Assembly: GCF_001870435.1 (NCBI RefSeq)
Contig: NZ_MDDR01000066.1
Span: 159,724-223,723, forward strand
From: Pseudomonas costantinii
GTDB taxonomy: Bacteria; Pseudomonadota; Gammaproteobacteria; Pseudomonadales; Pseudomonadaceae
Length of the DNA: 64,000 nt
Direction of reading: 5' to 3'
A program made the position numbers and the translations under genes. This document shows, piece by piece, positions 32,994-41,986 of the stretch (positions are counted from its first letter, which is position 1; each line of letters begins with the position of its first letter). The notes beneath the pieces are model-generated. The model was not told the origin of the DNA. It worked only from the letters and a program-made list of their open reading frames with translations, and did no database searches.

Positions 32994-33102
32994 CGCTCAT
33001 TACTCCAAAAGCCCAGGCCCTGCATGCTACGCAGTCGGCTCTGGCGTGGAAACGCACAGCAACGCACAATGGCTATGCCAATCTCGCATAAGCGCCCGCC
33101 TC

Positions 33103-34053
33103 ATGAACCCGAATACCCTGACCGATCAACTGGGCTTGTTTCTCGATGTATTGGAAACGGGCAGTTTTTCCGCCGCCGCACGCCGCCATCCGTTGACACC
33201 CTCGGCGGTCGCCCGGCGTATCGACAGCCTGGAAAGTTCGGTGGGCAGCCGGTTGTTCCAGCGCAGTACTCACGCGGTGGTGCCCACGCCCGCGGGCCTG
33301 GCCTTCGCCGAGCGGGCGAGGCGAATTGTCAGCGAGTTGCAATTGGCGCGAGCCGAGGCGGTGTCCTTGAGCCACGCGCCGGAAGGCTTGATTCGCGTGG
33401 ACGCACCGGCAGCCTTTGGTCGACGCCATTTGGCACCGGTGATTGCAGACTTCCTGAACGTGTACCCGGGGCTGGATGTGCACCTTCACTTGATCGATAG
33501 TTTTGTCGATATGCAGGGCACGCACCTGGGTAAGGTCGACCTGGTACTGCGCGCCGGGCATATCGTCGACACCCGGTTGATCGCAACGCCCTTGGCCAGC
33601 ATCGTGCGCATCGCTTGCGCCAGCCCGACCTACCTGAAAAACCGTGGCACACCCACACATCCACGGGAGCTGAACGAGCATGATGGGCTCGATTGGGACG
33701 GCTTGGCGCCCATGTTCGCCTGGCGCTTCGAGCTGGACGGGCGTCGTACCACTTATCGCCCGCAGCGTATTCGCATGAGCGCCAATAACGCCGAAGCGCT
33801 GCTCTCGGGTGCCCTCGCCGGACTAGGTATTGCGCACCTGCCCACCTGGCTGGCCAGTGAATACCTGGTACGCGGCGAACTCTTGCCATTGTTTTGTGAA
33901 GACGGCTTGCCCAGCCCGGAAACCACCGGAATTTACGCGCTACGCCTGGAACAACAAGCCAACGCCCGCAGCCGGCTGCTGCTGGAATACCTAAAATCCC
34001 GCTTCAGCCCAATACCGCCCTGGGATCAGGCACTGCAAAGCAGCTTCGTCTGA
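33103..34053 (+). CDS. LysR-family transcriptional regulator
   Basis: A 316-residue protein starting MNPNTLTDQLGLFLDVLETG, with the HTH FSAAARRHPLTPSAVARRID and a substrate domain of the CrgA/DmlR-like subgroup (LIRVDAPAAFGRRHLAPVI). The ATG at 33103 gives the normal family N-terminus; an upstream frame is unlikely. It is divergent from the TauE-like permease with a ~109-base promoter region, so it is its likely regulator. Confidence 0.9.
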   Translation: MNPNTLTDQLGLFLDVLETGSFSAAARRHPLTPSAVARRIDSLESSVGSRLFQRSTHAVVPTPAGLAFAERARRIVSELQLARAEAVSLSHAPEGLIRVDAPAAFGRRHLAPVIADFLNVYPGLDVHLHLIDSFVDMQGTHLGKVDLVLRAGHIVDTRLIATPLASIVRIACASPTYLKNRGTPTHPRELNEHDGLDWDGLAPMFAWRFELDGRRTTYRPQRIRMSANNAEALLSGALAGLGIAHLPTWLASEYLVRGELLPLFCEDGLPSPETTGIYALRLEQQANARSRLLLEYLKSRFSPIPPWDQALQSSFV

Positions 34054-34133
34054 CCCTGCGGACAGAATTATCTGGCGCATTAAAGACTTGCCCGCTAGAT
34101 TCCAGCCCAGACACGTTTTTTCGAGGCAGCACC

Positions 34134-34586
34134 ATGAGCAAAAACCCTGATCCCTGCGAATCCCTGATGCTGGGCAACCAGCTGTGTTTCGCCCTGCACT
34201 CCACCTCGCTGCTGATGACCAAGGTCTACAAGCCCTTGCTGCAAGCCCTCGGCCTGACCTATCCACAGTACCTGGCCATGATGGTGTTGTGGGAAGAGGA
34301 TGGCTTGACCGTCGGAGAAATCAGCAGCCGCCTGCTGACCGATCCGGGCTCCCTCACACCACTGCTCAAGCGCCTGGAAGCCGAAGGCCTGCTCAGCCGC
34401 ACCCGCAGCCGCGAAGATGAACGGGTGGTGGTGGTGGAACTGACCGACGCCGGTCGCGCTTTGCAGGGCAAAGCCATGGGTATTCCCCAGTGCATCCTCG
34501 GCGCCAGCGGTCTGGAATTGGAACAGCTTCGCAAACTACAGGCTGATTTGATCGCCTTGCGGGGCAATCTGCAGGCCAACATCTGA
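34134..34586 (+). CDS. ohrR: Organic hydroperoxide sensor/repressor OhrR (MarR family)
   Basis: A 150-residue MarR-family protein starting MSKNPDPCESLMLGNQLCF. The redox cysteine of NQLCFAL (residue 19) and the wing region (LTDPGSLTPLLKRLE) match OhrR. Organic peroxides oxidise the cysteine and release the repressor from DNA. It lies directly upstream of ohr, the usual target. Confidence 0.92.
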   Translation: MSKNPDPCESLMLGNQLCFALHSTSLLMTKVYKPLLQALGLTYPQYLAMMVLWEEDGLTVGEISSRLLTDPGSLTPLLKRLEAEGLLSRTRSREDERVVVVELTDAGRALQGKAMGIPQCILGASGLELEQLRKLQADLIALRGNLQANI

Positions 34587-34700
34587 CGCGGTAAACCAAA
34601 TACCCATTATCTGAGTGTGAGAGCTGGCTTGCCAGCTCCCACATTTGGTTATGCGGCACGCCAAGAGATTGCTCATCGGAAATAATTTGTAAATTTATCT

Positions 34701-34768
34701 TGCGCGCAAAATATTAGCGCTATACATTCACTCCTACCAACTGCTTAGCGCACAAATATTTAGCACTA
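34701..34768 (+). promoter_or_regulatory. Probable OhrR operators upstream of ohr
   Basis: Two similar segments, 34701-34722 and 34746-34768, share GCGC-CAAA-ATT-AGC-CTA and start 45 bases apart in an AT-rich ohrR-ohr gap. Direct operator copies at this place fit OhrR control. A GAGGACGACACC ribosome site precedes ohr. Confidence 0.55.
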
Positions 34769-34789
34769 CAACCCCAAGAGGACGACACC

Positions 34790-35209
34790 ATGCAAACTCT
34801 CTATACCGCAGTAGCCACCGCCACCGGCGGCCGTGATGGTCGCGCTGTTTCCAGCGACAACATCCTCGACGTCAAACTCTCCACCCCCAAAGAATTGGGT
34901 GGGGCCGGTGGTCAGGCCACCAACCCTGAACAACTGTTCGCCGCTGGCTACTCCGCCTGCTTTATCGGCGCCCTGAAGTTCGTTGCCAGCCAGACCAAAC
35001 GCAAAATCCCGGATGACGCTTCGATCACTGCCCACGTTGGCATCGGTCAAATCCCCGGTGGTTTCGGTCTGGATATCGACCTCAACATCAGCCTGCCGGG
35101 CCTGGCCCAGGACGATGCGCAAAGCCTGGTCGACGCCGCCCACCAGGTCTGCCCGTACTCCAACGCCACCCGTGGCAACGTTGATGTGCGTCTGCACGTA
35201 ACGGTCTGA
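34790..35209 (+). CDS. ohr: Organic hydroperoxide resistance protein Ohr
   Basis: A 139-residue protein starting MQTLYTAVATATGGRDGRAV. The active-site cysteines lie in GYSACFIGAL (about residue 60) and QVCPYSNATRGN (about residue 124). Ohr is a thiol peroxidase that reduces organic peroxides with lipoylated partners. Regulated by OhrR encoded just upstream. Confidence 0.95.
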   Translation: MQTLYTAVATATGGRDGRAVSSDNILDVKLSTPKELGGAGGQATNPEQLFAAGYSACFIGALKFVASQTKRKIPDDASITAHVGIGQIPGGFGLDIDLNISLPGLAQDDAQSLVDAAHQVCPYSNATRGNVDVRLHVTV

Positions 35210-35223
35210 TTAACAGACGCCCA

Positions 35224-35255
35224 CAAAAAAGCCCGACTCATGGTCGGGCTTTTTA
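35224..35255. terminator. Bidirectional terminator between ohr and efp
   Basis: AGCCCGAC and GTCGGGCT pair around TCATG, with an A run on the left and a T run on the right, so it can stop both the plus (ohr) and minus (efp) transcripts. Confidence 0.85.
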
Positions 35256-35275
35256 TTCGTACGGGTTGGCCAGAA

Positions 35276-35848
35276 TTACTTCTTGGCGCGACCTTTGTAC
35301 GAACCACCTTCGCGGGTGTCGATCTCGATCAGGTCGCCGATTTCGATGAAATCTGCAACGGCCAGTTCGGTACCGTTTTTCAGTTTGGCAGGCTTCATCA
35401 CTTTGCCCGAAGTATCGCCGCGAGCGGAACCTTCGGTGTAGTCAACCTGACGCACGATGGTGGTCGGCAGCTCTACGGAAACCAGGCGCTCTTCGAAGAA
35501 AATAGCTTCGCAGACGTCTTCCATGCCTTCTTCGATGAACGGCAGAACGGCTTCGATGTCTTCAGCGTTCAGCTCGTACATGGTGTAGTCGGAAGTGTCC
35601 ATGAACGTGTAGGTGTCGCCGCTGATGAAGGACAGGGTCGCTTCTTTGCGGTCGAGGATCACGTCGTCCAGTTTGTCATCGGCGCTGTAAACGATCTCGG
35701 TCTTGTAACCGGTCAGCAGGTTCTTCAGCTTGGTCTTCATGATTGCGCTGTTACGACCAGACTTGGTGAACTCAGCTTTCTGAACCAGCCAAGGGTCGTT
35801 TTCGAGACGGATCACTGTACCGGGTTTCAGTTCTTTACCAGTTTTCAT
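35276..35848 (-). CDS. efp: Translation elongation factor P
   Basis: A 190-residue protein with the three-domain EF-P plan; it starts MKTGKELKPGTVIRLENDPW. The loop that reaches the peptidyl-transferase centre reads KSGRNSA, with Arg at residue 32. Arg32 is the residue that is rhamnosylated in the Pseudomonas EarP system, as opposed to lysine in E. coli. EF-P rescues ribosomes stalled at polyproline. The earP gene follows (minus strand upstream), 49 bases away. Confidence 0.96.
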   Translation of the reverse strand: MKTGKELKPGTVIRLENDPWLVQKAEFTKSGRNSAIMKTKLKNLLTGYKTEIVYSADDKLDDVILDRKEATLSFISGDTYTFMDTSDYTMYELNAEDIEAVLPFIEEGMEDVCEAIFFEERLVSVELPTTIVRQVDYTEGSARGDTSGKVMKPAKLKNGTELAVADFIEIGDLIEIDTREGGSYKGRAKK

Positions 35849-35897
35849 TGCATATATCCGAAATTTGGATGGGATTTACAAAATTCAAGGTGGCGTA

Positions 35898-37031
35898 TCA
35901 TATCCAACTTTCATAAAACTGTACCAGCGCCGTCGCAAGATCCGCCTGCAAGCCTTGTTCCAGACACCACGTTTCGGCGTGCTGGTTTACCTCTGGCCAG
36001 TGCTCCAGCAGTGTTTTCCACGGTTGTGCCATATCGCCATCAGTGTTCCAGGCTTGCCACAACCCGACCAATGCAGCTCTCGCGGCCGGTGACAAGGCGG
36101 CGGTGTACAGCGCCAGGAAGGCGTCGAGTTTGTCGAGATGGATGTCTTCGTCCTGGCTATAGATATGCCACAACAGTGGCCGCCCGGCCCACTGGGCACG
36201 TACGAACGAGTCTTCACCGCGCACGGCGTTGAAGTCGCAGCACCATAGCAGGCGGTCATATTGTTCCTGGCGCACGAACGGCAACACCTGCACGGTCAGG
36301 GCCTTGCATTGATGAACATCCCCGACGGCCAACCCTTCGACACCTAGCCAGCGCTGCACGTCGCCGAGGATGCGTCCCTCCGGCACCAATAGATGAGTGG
36401 CACGCCCGTCCGTCGACAACACGTCCAGCCAACTCGCGAGTCCCGCGTTTTCGTAGGCGAACAGCGAGATCAACTGCGCACCGGCGGCCGGAAATACACC
36501 CAGGCCTTGCAGGAATTGTTGCTGAGCGCCAGTGTCCTGCTGGAACGCATGGCGCTGTTCAAGCAGCCCCGCCTCACGCAACAGACCACCGGTGCCCGGC
36601 CGGAAACCCGGAAAGAAAAAGTACTTCTGCACGCCCTTGAACTTCACCGACGGCAGGCGATGGCAACCCACCACCCAGTCTTCGGCGCTGAGGTAATCCA
36701 GGTTCATCCACAGCGGCGTGCGTTCGCAGGCGGCCATGGCTTCCATATAGTCGGACGGAAGTTGGCAGGCAAACGCCGCGATCACTACGTCCGCAGCCAG
36801 CGCGCCCTCCCACTCGGCAGGCCAATGGCGCACTTCGACGCCCTCTTGCCATTGCTGATCCAACTGCACATCAATCTCGGGGCACATGCGCTCGAAGGCC
36901 CGCAGGTCGTCGACCCACAAGCGCACTTCGCACGCATGCTCCACCACCAATTGCCGGGCCAGGCGCCAGGTCACGCCGATGTCGCCGTAGTTGTCGACGA
37001 CGCTGCAAAAAATATCCCAGCGGGCTTTCAT
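35898..37031 (-). CDS. earP: EF-P arginine rhamnosyltransferase EarP
   Basis: A 377-residue protein starting MKARWDIFCSVVDNYGDIGV, with the DNYGDIGVTWRLARQL nucleotide-sugar binding motif of EarP. It transfers rhamnose from dTDP-rhamnose to Arg32 of EF-P. It is upstream of efp on the same strand, as in P. aeruginosa. The ATG at 37031 is preferred; an ATG four codons earlier is possible. Confidence 0.94.
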   Translation of the reverse strand: MKARWDIFCSVVDNYGDIGVTWRLARQLVVEHACEVRLWVDDLRAFERMCPEIDVQLDQQWQEGVEVRHWPAEWEGALAADVVIAAFACQLPSDYMEAMAACERTPLWMNLDYLSAEDWVVGCHRLPSVKFKGVQKYFFFPGFRPGTGGLLREAGLLEQRHAFQQDTGAQQQFLQGLGVFPAAGAQLISLFAYENAGLASWLDVLSTDGRATHLLVPEGRILGDVQRWLGVEGLAVGDVHQCKALTVQVLPFVRQEQYDRLLWCCDFNAVRGEDSFVRAQWAGRPLLWHIYSQDEDIHLDKLDAFLALYTAALSPAARAALVGLWQAWNTDGDMAQPWKTLLEHWPEVNQHAETWCLEQGLQADLATALVQFYESWI

Positions 37032-37205
37032 TCCGGGCTCCAACGATCAAAGGCTTGATTGTCCGCATAAATGCACCGATGCAGAAGGCTTGATCGCGAT
37101 TATTCTGCACAGTGGCTGTGCGACAATCGCCGCCATCCTGCCCCACGTAGCCTCGCCAAGGCGAGACAGCGGCTACGTTGCTCATCATTCAAGGAGATAG
37201 CCCTC

Positions 37206-37565
37206 ATGCCTTTGTCGACGCCAAAGCTCATTTTTGCCATTGCCATGGGCCTCTGGCTTGGGTTTATCGCCATTGTCCTGACCGCTTGGCTGGCATCGCG
37301 CTATCTGTTCCCGCAAAGCCTGGCGCCCGTGGCCCAGGCGGTTCAGCAACTGGGTAAGCCTGCTGTTGCGACACCGGAACCACCCAACCGTATGTTTGAG
37401 CAATATCAAGAGAACCTGCGCAAACAGGAGCAACAGCAATCCCTGGACCAGGCCCGCAACAATGCGCGCAACCTGTCCAACCCCAAATGCCAGTTCTGGT
37501 TGCAACAAGACCAGAACGCGCCTAACGAAAAAACCCGGGCCAATGTCCTGCAATTCTGCGATTAA
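37206..37565 (+). CDS. Small membrane-anchored protein, unknown
   Basis: A 119-residue protein with one N-terminal membrane helix (IFAIAMGLWLGFIAIVLTAW) and a Gln/Asn-rich helical exterior part ending in CQFWLQQDQNAPNEKTRANV-like residues. AAGGAGATA precedes the start. It probably faces the periplasm, with a conserved Cys pair. No recognised domain. It is 5 bases upstream of the Gre-like gene and likely cotranscribed. Confidence 0.78.
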   Translation: MPLSTPKLIFAIAMGLWLGFIAIVLTAWLASRYLFPQSLAPVAQAVQQLGKPAVATPEPPNRMFEQYQENLRKQEQQQSLDQARNNARNLSNPKCQFWLQQDQNAPNEKTRANVLQFCD

Positions 37566-37570
37566 TGACC

Positions 37571-38053
37571 ATGAATAAACACGCCGTTCACCTGTTAATC
37601 CTGGAAAAGCTCACCGTCGACCTCGACATCGCCCAACGCGCCGCGCAGACCGCCTACGAAACCGCGACCCACGAAGAAAACATCGCCGAAAACAAATACG
37701 ACACGCTGGGGCTGGAGGCTTCCTACCTGGCGGCCGGGCAAGCCAAGCGGGTCGAAGAGATCAAGCAGGCGTTGACGCTGTGCCACACCATGCAATTGCG
37801 TCCATACGATGATCAGCGAGGAATAGAAGTCGGCGCGCTATTGGGCCTGGAAGACGAGAACGGTCGCCAGCAGTGGTTGTTCCTGGCGCCGGATGCAGCG
37901 GGTTTGAAGGTGGACGTGGTTGGGCAACCGGTGACCGTCATCACCCCGCGCTCGCCCCTGGGTAAAAGCCTGCTGGGCAAGTTTGAAGGTGATGAGGTGG
38001 AGATTCTGGTGGCAGGCGCTCGGCAACACTTTACGGTTACCGAGGCCAAATAA
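37571..38053 (+). CDS. GreA/GreB-like transcription factor paralog
   Basis: A 160-residue protein with an N-terminal helical hairpin and a C-terminal FKBP-like Gre domain (VITPRSPLGKSLLGKFEGDE, the GreA/GreB hallmark). The tip region reads EENIAENKYDT where GreA has an acidic DLSENAEY. It should bind the RNA polymerase secondary channel and may modulate pausing or cleavage. It is separate from the greB at 50233. Confidence 0.85.
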   Translation: MNKHAVHLLILEKLTVDLDIAQRAAQTAYETATHEENIAENKYDTLGLEASYLAAGQAKRVEEIKQALTLCHTMQLRPYDDQRGIEVGALLGLEDENGRQQWLFLAPDAAGLKVDVVGQPVTVITPRSPLGKSLLGKFEGDEVEILVAGARQHFTVTEAK

Positions 38054-38058
38054 ACCAC

Positions 38059-39033
38059 TCAGTGAACGGGCAATTCTACGCCGTCGAACAGCTCTTCCAG
38101 TTCCTGCTTGTTGTGGCACTGGATCGCCTTGGCCATGACTTCGCGGGTCAGGTGCGGCGCGAACTTCTCGATGAAGTCGCACATGAAACCCCGCAGGAAC
38201 GTGCCGCGACGGAAGCCGATCTTGGTCACGCTGGACTCGAACAGCTCACTGGCATCGAGTACCACCAGGTCTTTGTCGAGGTTGGTATCAACCGCCATCT
38301 TGGCGACGATACCCACACCCAGGCCCAGGCGAACGTAAGTTTTGATCACGTCGGCGTCGGCTGCGGTGAACACCACTTTCGGCGTGAGGCCGCGATGGCT
38401 GAAGGCTTCGTCGAGCTTGGAACGGCCAGTAAAACCGAATACATACGTCACGATCGGGTATTCAGCCAGGGCTTCCAGGGTCAGCTTCGGCAGCTTCGCC
38501 AATGGGTGGCCTTGGGGCACGACCACACAACGGTTCCAGCGGTAGCACGGCATCATCACCAGGTCGCCGAACAATTCCAGCGCTTCGGTGGCGATGGCAA
38601 AATCGACAGTGCCGTCAGCGGCCATCTCGGCGATCTGCATCGGCGAACCCTGGTGCATGTGCAGCGCCACGTCTGGGTACTGCTTGATGAAATCGCGGAT
38701 CACCGGCGGCAACGCATAACGCGCCTGGGTGTGAGTGGTGGCGATCGACAGGGTGCCTTTCTTCTCGTTGGAGAATTCCTGGGCGATCTGCTTGATGCTT
38801 TCGACTTTACGCAGGATCTCGCCGGCGGTAGTGATGATACGCTCGCCGGCCGGGGTAACACGGGTCAGGTGTTTGCCGCTGCGCGCGAACACTTCAACGC
38901 CCAGCTCGTCTTCGAGCAGGCGGATCTGCTTGCTGATACCGGGTTGCGAGGTGTAAAGGCTTTGAGCGGTAGCGGAAACGTTGAGGTCGTGGTGCGCCAC
39001 TTCCCAGATGTAGCGCAGTTGTTGAAGCTTCAT
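38059..39033 (-). CDS. cysB: CysB master regulator of sulfur assimilation
   Basis: A 324-residue LysR protein starting MKLQQLRYIWEVAHHDLNVS, identical in plan to CysB of Pseudomonas. HTH at residues ~18-38 (SATAQSLYTSQPGISKQIR) and an effector domain binding N-acetylserine or O-acetylserine. It activates cysteine biosynthesis genes when sulfur is low. Confidence 0.95.
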   Translation of the reverse strand: MKLQQLRYIWEVAHHDLNVSATAQSLYTSQPGISKQIRLLEDELGVEVFARSGKHLTRVTPAGERIITTAGEILRKVESIKQIAQEFSNEKKGTLSIATTHTQARYALPPVIRDFIKQYPDVALHMHQGSPMQIAEMAADGTVDFAIATEALELFGDLVMMPCYRWNRCVVVPQGHPLAKLPKLTLEALAEYPIVTYVFGFTGRSKLDEAFSHRGLTPKVVFTAADADVIKTYVRLGLGVGIVAKMAVDTNLDKDLVVLDASELFESSVTKIGFRRGTFLRGFMCDFIEKFAPHLTREVMAKAIQCHNKQELEELFDGVELPVH

Positions 39034-39136
39034 ATGTGTCCCTCAAAGCAGATAGACGCCACGGGTATCAGCGACGGTATATAACTATATTAAAGGAAGG
39101 ATGGATAAATCTAGAACTTTTTATCGTTTTCACCGA

Positions 39137-39637
39137 TCAAATATCATCACTGCGTCGACGCTGCAGCGACGGCACCATGTAAACCGGGACAGTAGCCAAT
39201 TGCAGCACCCTCGCAGCCGTGCGCCCAAGCGGTGTGGCGGCCGCAGTAGCATGGCTATGACTACCTACGATCAACAGGTCGACGGAAAGTTTACGCAGTT
39301 GGTCGAGAATCACCTCGCACGGGTCCCCCTGTATCACCCGCACCGAGCGAATCAACTGCAAGTCTTGCTCCCCTTCCCCCAACTCCTCACGAAAGCTGTC
39401 CAGCACTCGCTGCTCGATCGTCGCCATTACCGTGGTCAGCCCCTGGCTCTGCCATTCACTCAAAGCCCTCTCATCAAGGTAGCTCTGCAATACCGATTCG
39501 GCGAACAACCCGATCGGCTCAACCACGTGAATAACATACAAATCCGCCTTGAACGTTCGGGCCAATGCCAGCGCATGCTGCATGACATAGGGCGCATACA
39601 GACCGAGGTCCGTGGCGTAAAGCATCGAACGAATCAT
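39137..39637 (-). CDS. Universal stress protein (UspA family)
   Basis: A 166-residue protein starting MIRSMLYATDLGLYAPYVM, with the ATP-binding motif VGSHSHATAAATPLGRTAAR near the C-terminus. AGGAGG lies before the start. The family acts in survival of starvation, oxidants and stasis; ATP binding is likely. The gene order cysB-usp recalls the P. aeruginosa PA1754-PA1753 pair. Confidence 0.9.
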   Translation of the reverse strand: MIRSMLYATDLGLYAPYVMQHALALARTFKADLYVIHVVEPIGLFAESVLQSYLDERALSEWQSQGLTTVMATIEQRVLDSFREELGEGEQDLQLIRSVRVIQGDPCEVILDQLRKLSVDLLIVGSHSHATAAATPLGRTAARVLQLATVPVYMVPSLQRRRSDDI

Positions 39638-39707
39638 AGAACCTCCTGGATAGCCAGGATGGCGGAGATTGAATGAGCTTAGCAGCGCCTACAGGAGTTC
39701 GACTGAC

Positions 39708-40625
39708 TTAGCTCTCGGTCTGAATCTTCAGTTCATTACTGATGCCATGGGGCACATGCCCGGTGGCCACTACCTCCCTGGCTTTCTCACAATGACCAGC
39801 CTGGTCATCGAAAAACACATCGGCGGCGAACGCTTCCAGAAACGCAGACTTTTCCAGGCCACCAAGGAACAGCGACTCGTCCAGGCGGATATCCCATTCG
39901 CGCAACGTGCGAATCACCCGCTCGTGAGAAGGCGCCGAACGCGCGGTGACCAGAGCCGTGCGGATCGGGCATGCGTCGTCTGCAAACTCTCGCTGCAACA
40001 GGTTGAGCGCCGCGAGGAACCCCTTGAACGGGCCACCATGCAAAGGTTGGCGTGCCGACTCCCGCTCGCTGGCCTGGAACGCCTCCAACCCGCCGGCCTG
40101 GTAAATTCGCTCCGACTCATCGGAAAACAGAACCGCATCACCGTCGAACGCAATCCGTAGTTCTTCGCTCGACGCCCGACGCGCACCGCCCGACAGAATC
40201 GTCGCCGCAGCAAAGCCGGCATCCAGTGCGCTGCGAACATCTTCAGCATGAGTCGAAAGAAAAAGATGGCAACCAAAGGCGGCCAAGTAAGGATAAGGGC
40301 TGCGACCGCCAACGAAAGCGGCGCGGGAAATATCCAGGCCGTAATGCTGGATCGAGTTGAACACACGCAAGCCGGTGTCGGCACTGTTGCGCGACACCAG
40401 CACGACCTCGACACGGGCACGACCCAGGCTGGCGTTAAGACTCAGGAGTTTCTTGACCAGCGGGAAGGCATCTCCGGGCTCGAGGGTCTCTTCCTCGTGT
40501 TCGATCTGGTACTTGCGGTAAGCCTCAACACCCTCGGCCAAATAGACCTTGTGGCTGTCGCTCAGGTCGAATAATGCTCGTGAGGAAATCGCCAGCACCA
40601 GCTTGTCGCCCAATCCTTTTGCCAT
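39708..40625 (-). CDS. 5'-nucleotidase (cytosolic, HAD-like)
   Basis: A 305-residue protein starting MAKGLGDKLVLAISSRALFD. The DSHKVYLAEGVEAYRKYQIE and ISRAAFVGGRSPYPYLAAFG blocks match the NT5C1-type 5'-nucleotidase family, with AFDGDAVLFSDESE as the HAD-like Asp motif. It would hydrolyse nucleoside monophosphates. Substrate preference cannot be read from the sequence. Confidence 0.85.
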   Translation of the reverse strand: MAKGLGDKLVLAISSRALFDLSDSHKVYLAEGVEAYRKYQIEHEEETLEPGDAFPLVKKLLSLNASLGRARVEVVLVSRNSADTGLRVFNSIQHYGLDISRAAFVGGRSPYPYLAAFGCHLFLSTHAEDVRSALDAGFAAATILSGGARRASSEELRIAFDGDAVLFSDESERIYQAGGLEAFQASERESARQPLHGGPFKGFLAALNLLQREFADDACPIRTALVTARSAPSHERVIRTLREWDIRLDESLFLGGLEKSAFLEAFAADVFFDDQAGHCEKAREVVATGHVPHGISNELKIQTES

Positions 40626-40640
40626 GGTGTTCCCCCGAAA

Positions 40641-41603
40641 TCAGCGGTTGTGCCGATCAATAAAACTCAAGGCCTGGTACAGCGCCTGCATGCGTGGCAA
40701 TTCGCAACCCGCCGCTTTGGCAGCGGCCAGTGGTCTGGCGTAGATCGCCGCCAGCTCCAGCGGGCGCTTGTGCACATGGTCGTGATACATGCTGGGCAAG
40801 TAGTCATCCATGGTTTCAGTCATGGCGAACATCTGCCCGGCGTAGCTGGCGGGAATTTCATGACCGCAGGCGTGAGCACCCTGTACTACTTCGGCCATCA
40901 ATGCCTGGATCAACTCGCGGCTGGACTCGTCCGCCATCATCGCCGTAGTGCCGGTGCCCAACAATACGGAGAGACCGTTATACGGCACATTCCACACCAA
41001 CTTATGCCAGCGCGCCTGATGCACGTTGGCCATGGCCTGGGACTCGATACCCGCCTTGTGAAACAGCGCCGCGCCCTCTTCGACAATCGCCTTCTGGCGA
41101 GCTTCGTCGTTGGCCGCCGTGCCACTGTGATAGCCCAGGTTGACCCGGCCCAACGCCTGATGCTCGACAACGCCAGGCGCAGAGCGGTGTACGCCGATAT
41201 AGCACAAGCCACCGAGCAGGTGCAGCGACGGCGGCAGGTGTTCGCGCAGGCTGTCTTCGACGTCGAGGCCGTTTTGCAACAGCACCACCTTGGCGTCTGG
41301 CGCGGCGACCTGAGCGATGGTCGGAGCAAGGTCCAAATTGCCTGTGGACTTAGTACCGACCAACAACCAATCGCACGCAGGCATGTCGGCAGCACGGGCA
41401 TAGGCCTGCACCGGGTGCAGGTGCAATTTGCCGTGCACCGTACTGTTGAGGTGCAAGCCATGCTCGCTGACGGCAGCGTATTCGCTGCGCAACAAGAAGT
41501 GCACATCGAACCCGGCACGCGCCAACATCAACCCGTAGAACCCACCGATGGCGCCGGTGCCGATGATGCCAATGCGTGGCGACGGGAGTGCAACTGCGGT
41601 CAT
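40641..41603 (-). CDS. panE: 2-dehydropantoate 2-reductase family protein
   Basis: A 320-residue protein starting MTAVALPSPRIGIIGTGAIG, with the NADP-binding motif GTGAIGGFYG and the ApbA/PanE C-terminal domain (KLVWNVPYNGLSVLLGTGTT with catalytic Lys). It would reduce ketopantoate in pantothenate synthesis, but several Pseudomonas paralogs exist, so the assignment to panE proper is uncertain. The start overlaps the thioredoxin-like gene by ATGA. Confidence 0.83.
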   Translation of the reverse strand: MTAVALPSPRIGIIGTGAIGGFYGLMLARAGFDVHFLLRSEYAAVSEHGLHLNSTVHGKLHLHPVQAYARAADMPACDWLLVGTKSTGNLDLAPTIAQVAAPDAKVVLLQNGLDVEDSLREHLPPSLHLLGGLCYIGVHRSAPGVVEHQALGRVNLGYHSGTAANDEARQKAIVEEGAALFHKAGIESQAMANVHQARWHKLVWNVPYNGLSVLLGTGTTAMMADESSRELIQALMAEVVQGAHACGHEIPASYAGQMFAMTETMDDYLPSMYHDHVHKRPLELAAIYARPLAAAKAAGCELPRMQALYQALSFIDRHNR

Positions 41604-41986
41604 GGCAAATCCTCTGGTGTACGGGTGAGTGCTTGATTTACCGCTTCGGCAAGGTCGGCACGAGCAAGGCGTGTGTGTAATTGTCCGAGGAATTGACCCT
41701 CGCACACCACGAATAACGCGGGCAAATGAAAAATCTGGTAGCGCTCAACCGCACCGCCGTTGTGCCCGGCGTCGACCCAACACAGGCGGTCCACCGGCAA
41801 GCCCCAGCCCGAAAGTTGCTGACGTGCCCAGCGACAACTGGAACAGCCTTCGCTTGCAAACACAACGAGCGAAATACCTGGCAATCCCAGCAATTGCTGA
41901 TCAATATCCAGGTCGGTCAATTCCAGTTCCTTCACTATACTGCTGCTGCCGCCGTCAACTGGACGGTGCTCGGAGTCTGTGTACAT
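41600..41986 (-). CDS. Thioredoxin-like protein (CxxC)
   Basis: A 128-residue protein with a thioredoxin-like fold: ISLVVFASEGCSSCRWARQQ carries the CSSC active site and FHLPALFVVCEG the cis-proline loop. It precedes panE in the same operon. No signal peptide, so cytoplasmic. The ATG at 41986 overlaps the start of the divergent PilZ gene. GTG 41935 may be the true start instead. Confidence 0.8.
   Translation of the reverse strand: MYTDSEHRPVDGGSSSIVKELELTDLDIDQQLLGLPGISLVVFASEGCSSCRWARQQLSGWGLPVDRLCWVDAGHNGGAVERYQIFHLPALFVVCEGQFLGQLHTRLARADLAEAVNQALTRTPEDLP

Noticed and set aside
35240..36232. 330-codon plus-strand frame across efp/earP
   Set aside because: It runs opposite efp and earP, both of which are certain. 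The product is a mirror of GC-rich codon bias.
40650..41636. 328-codon plus-strand frame opposite panE
   Set aside because: It is antisense to the PanE-like gene, which has an NADP motif and operon context.
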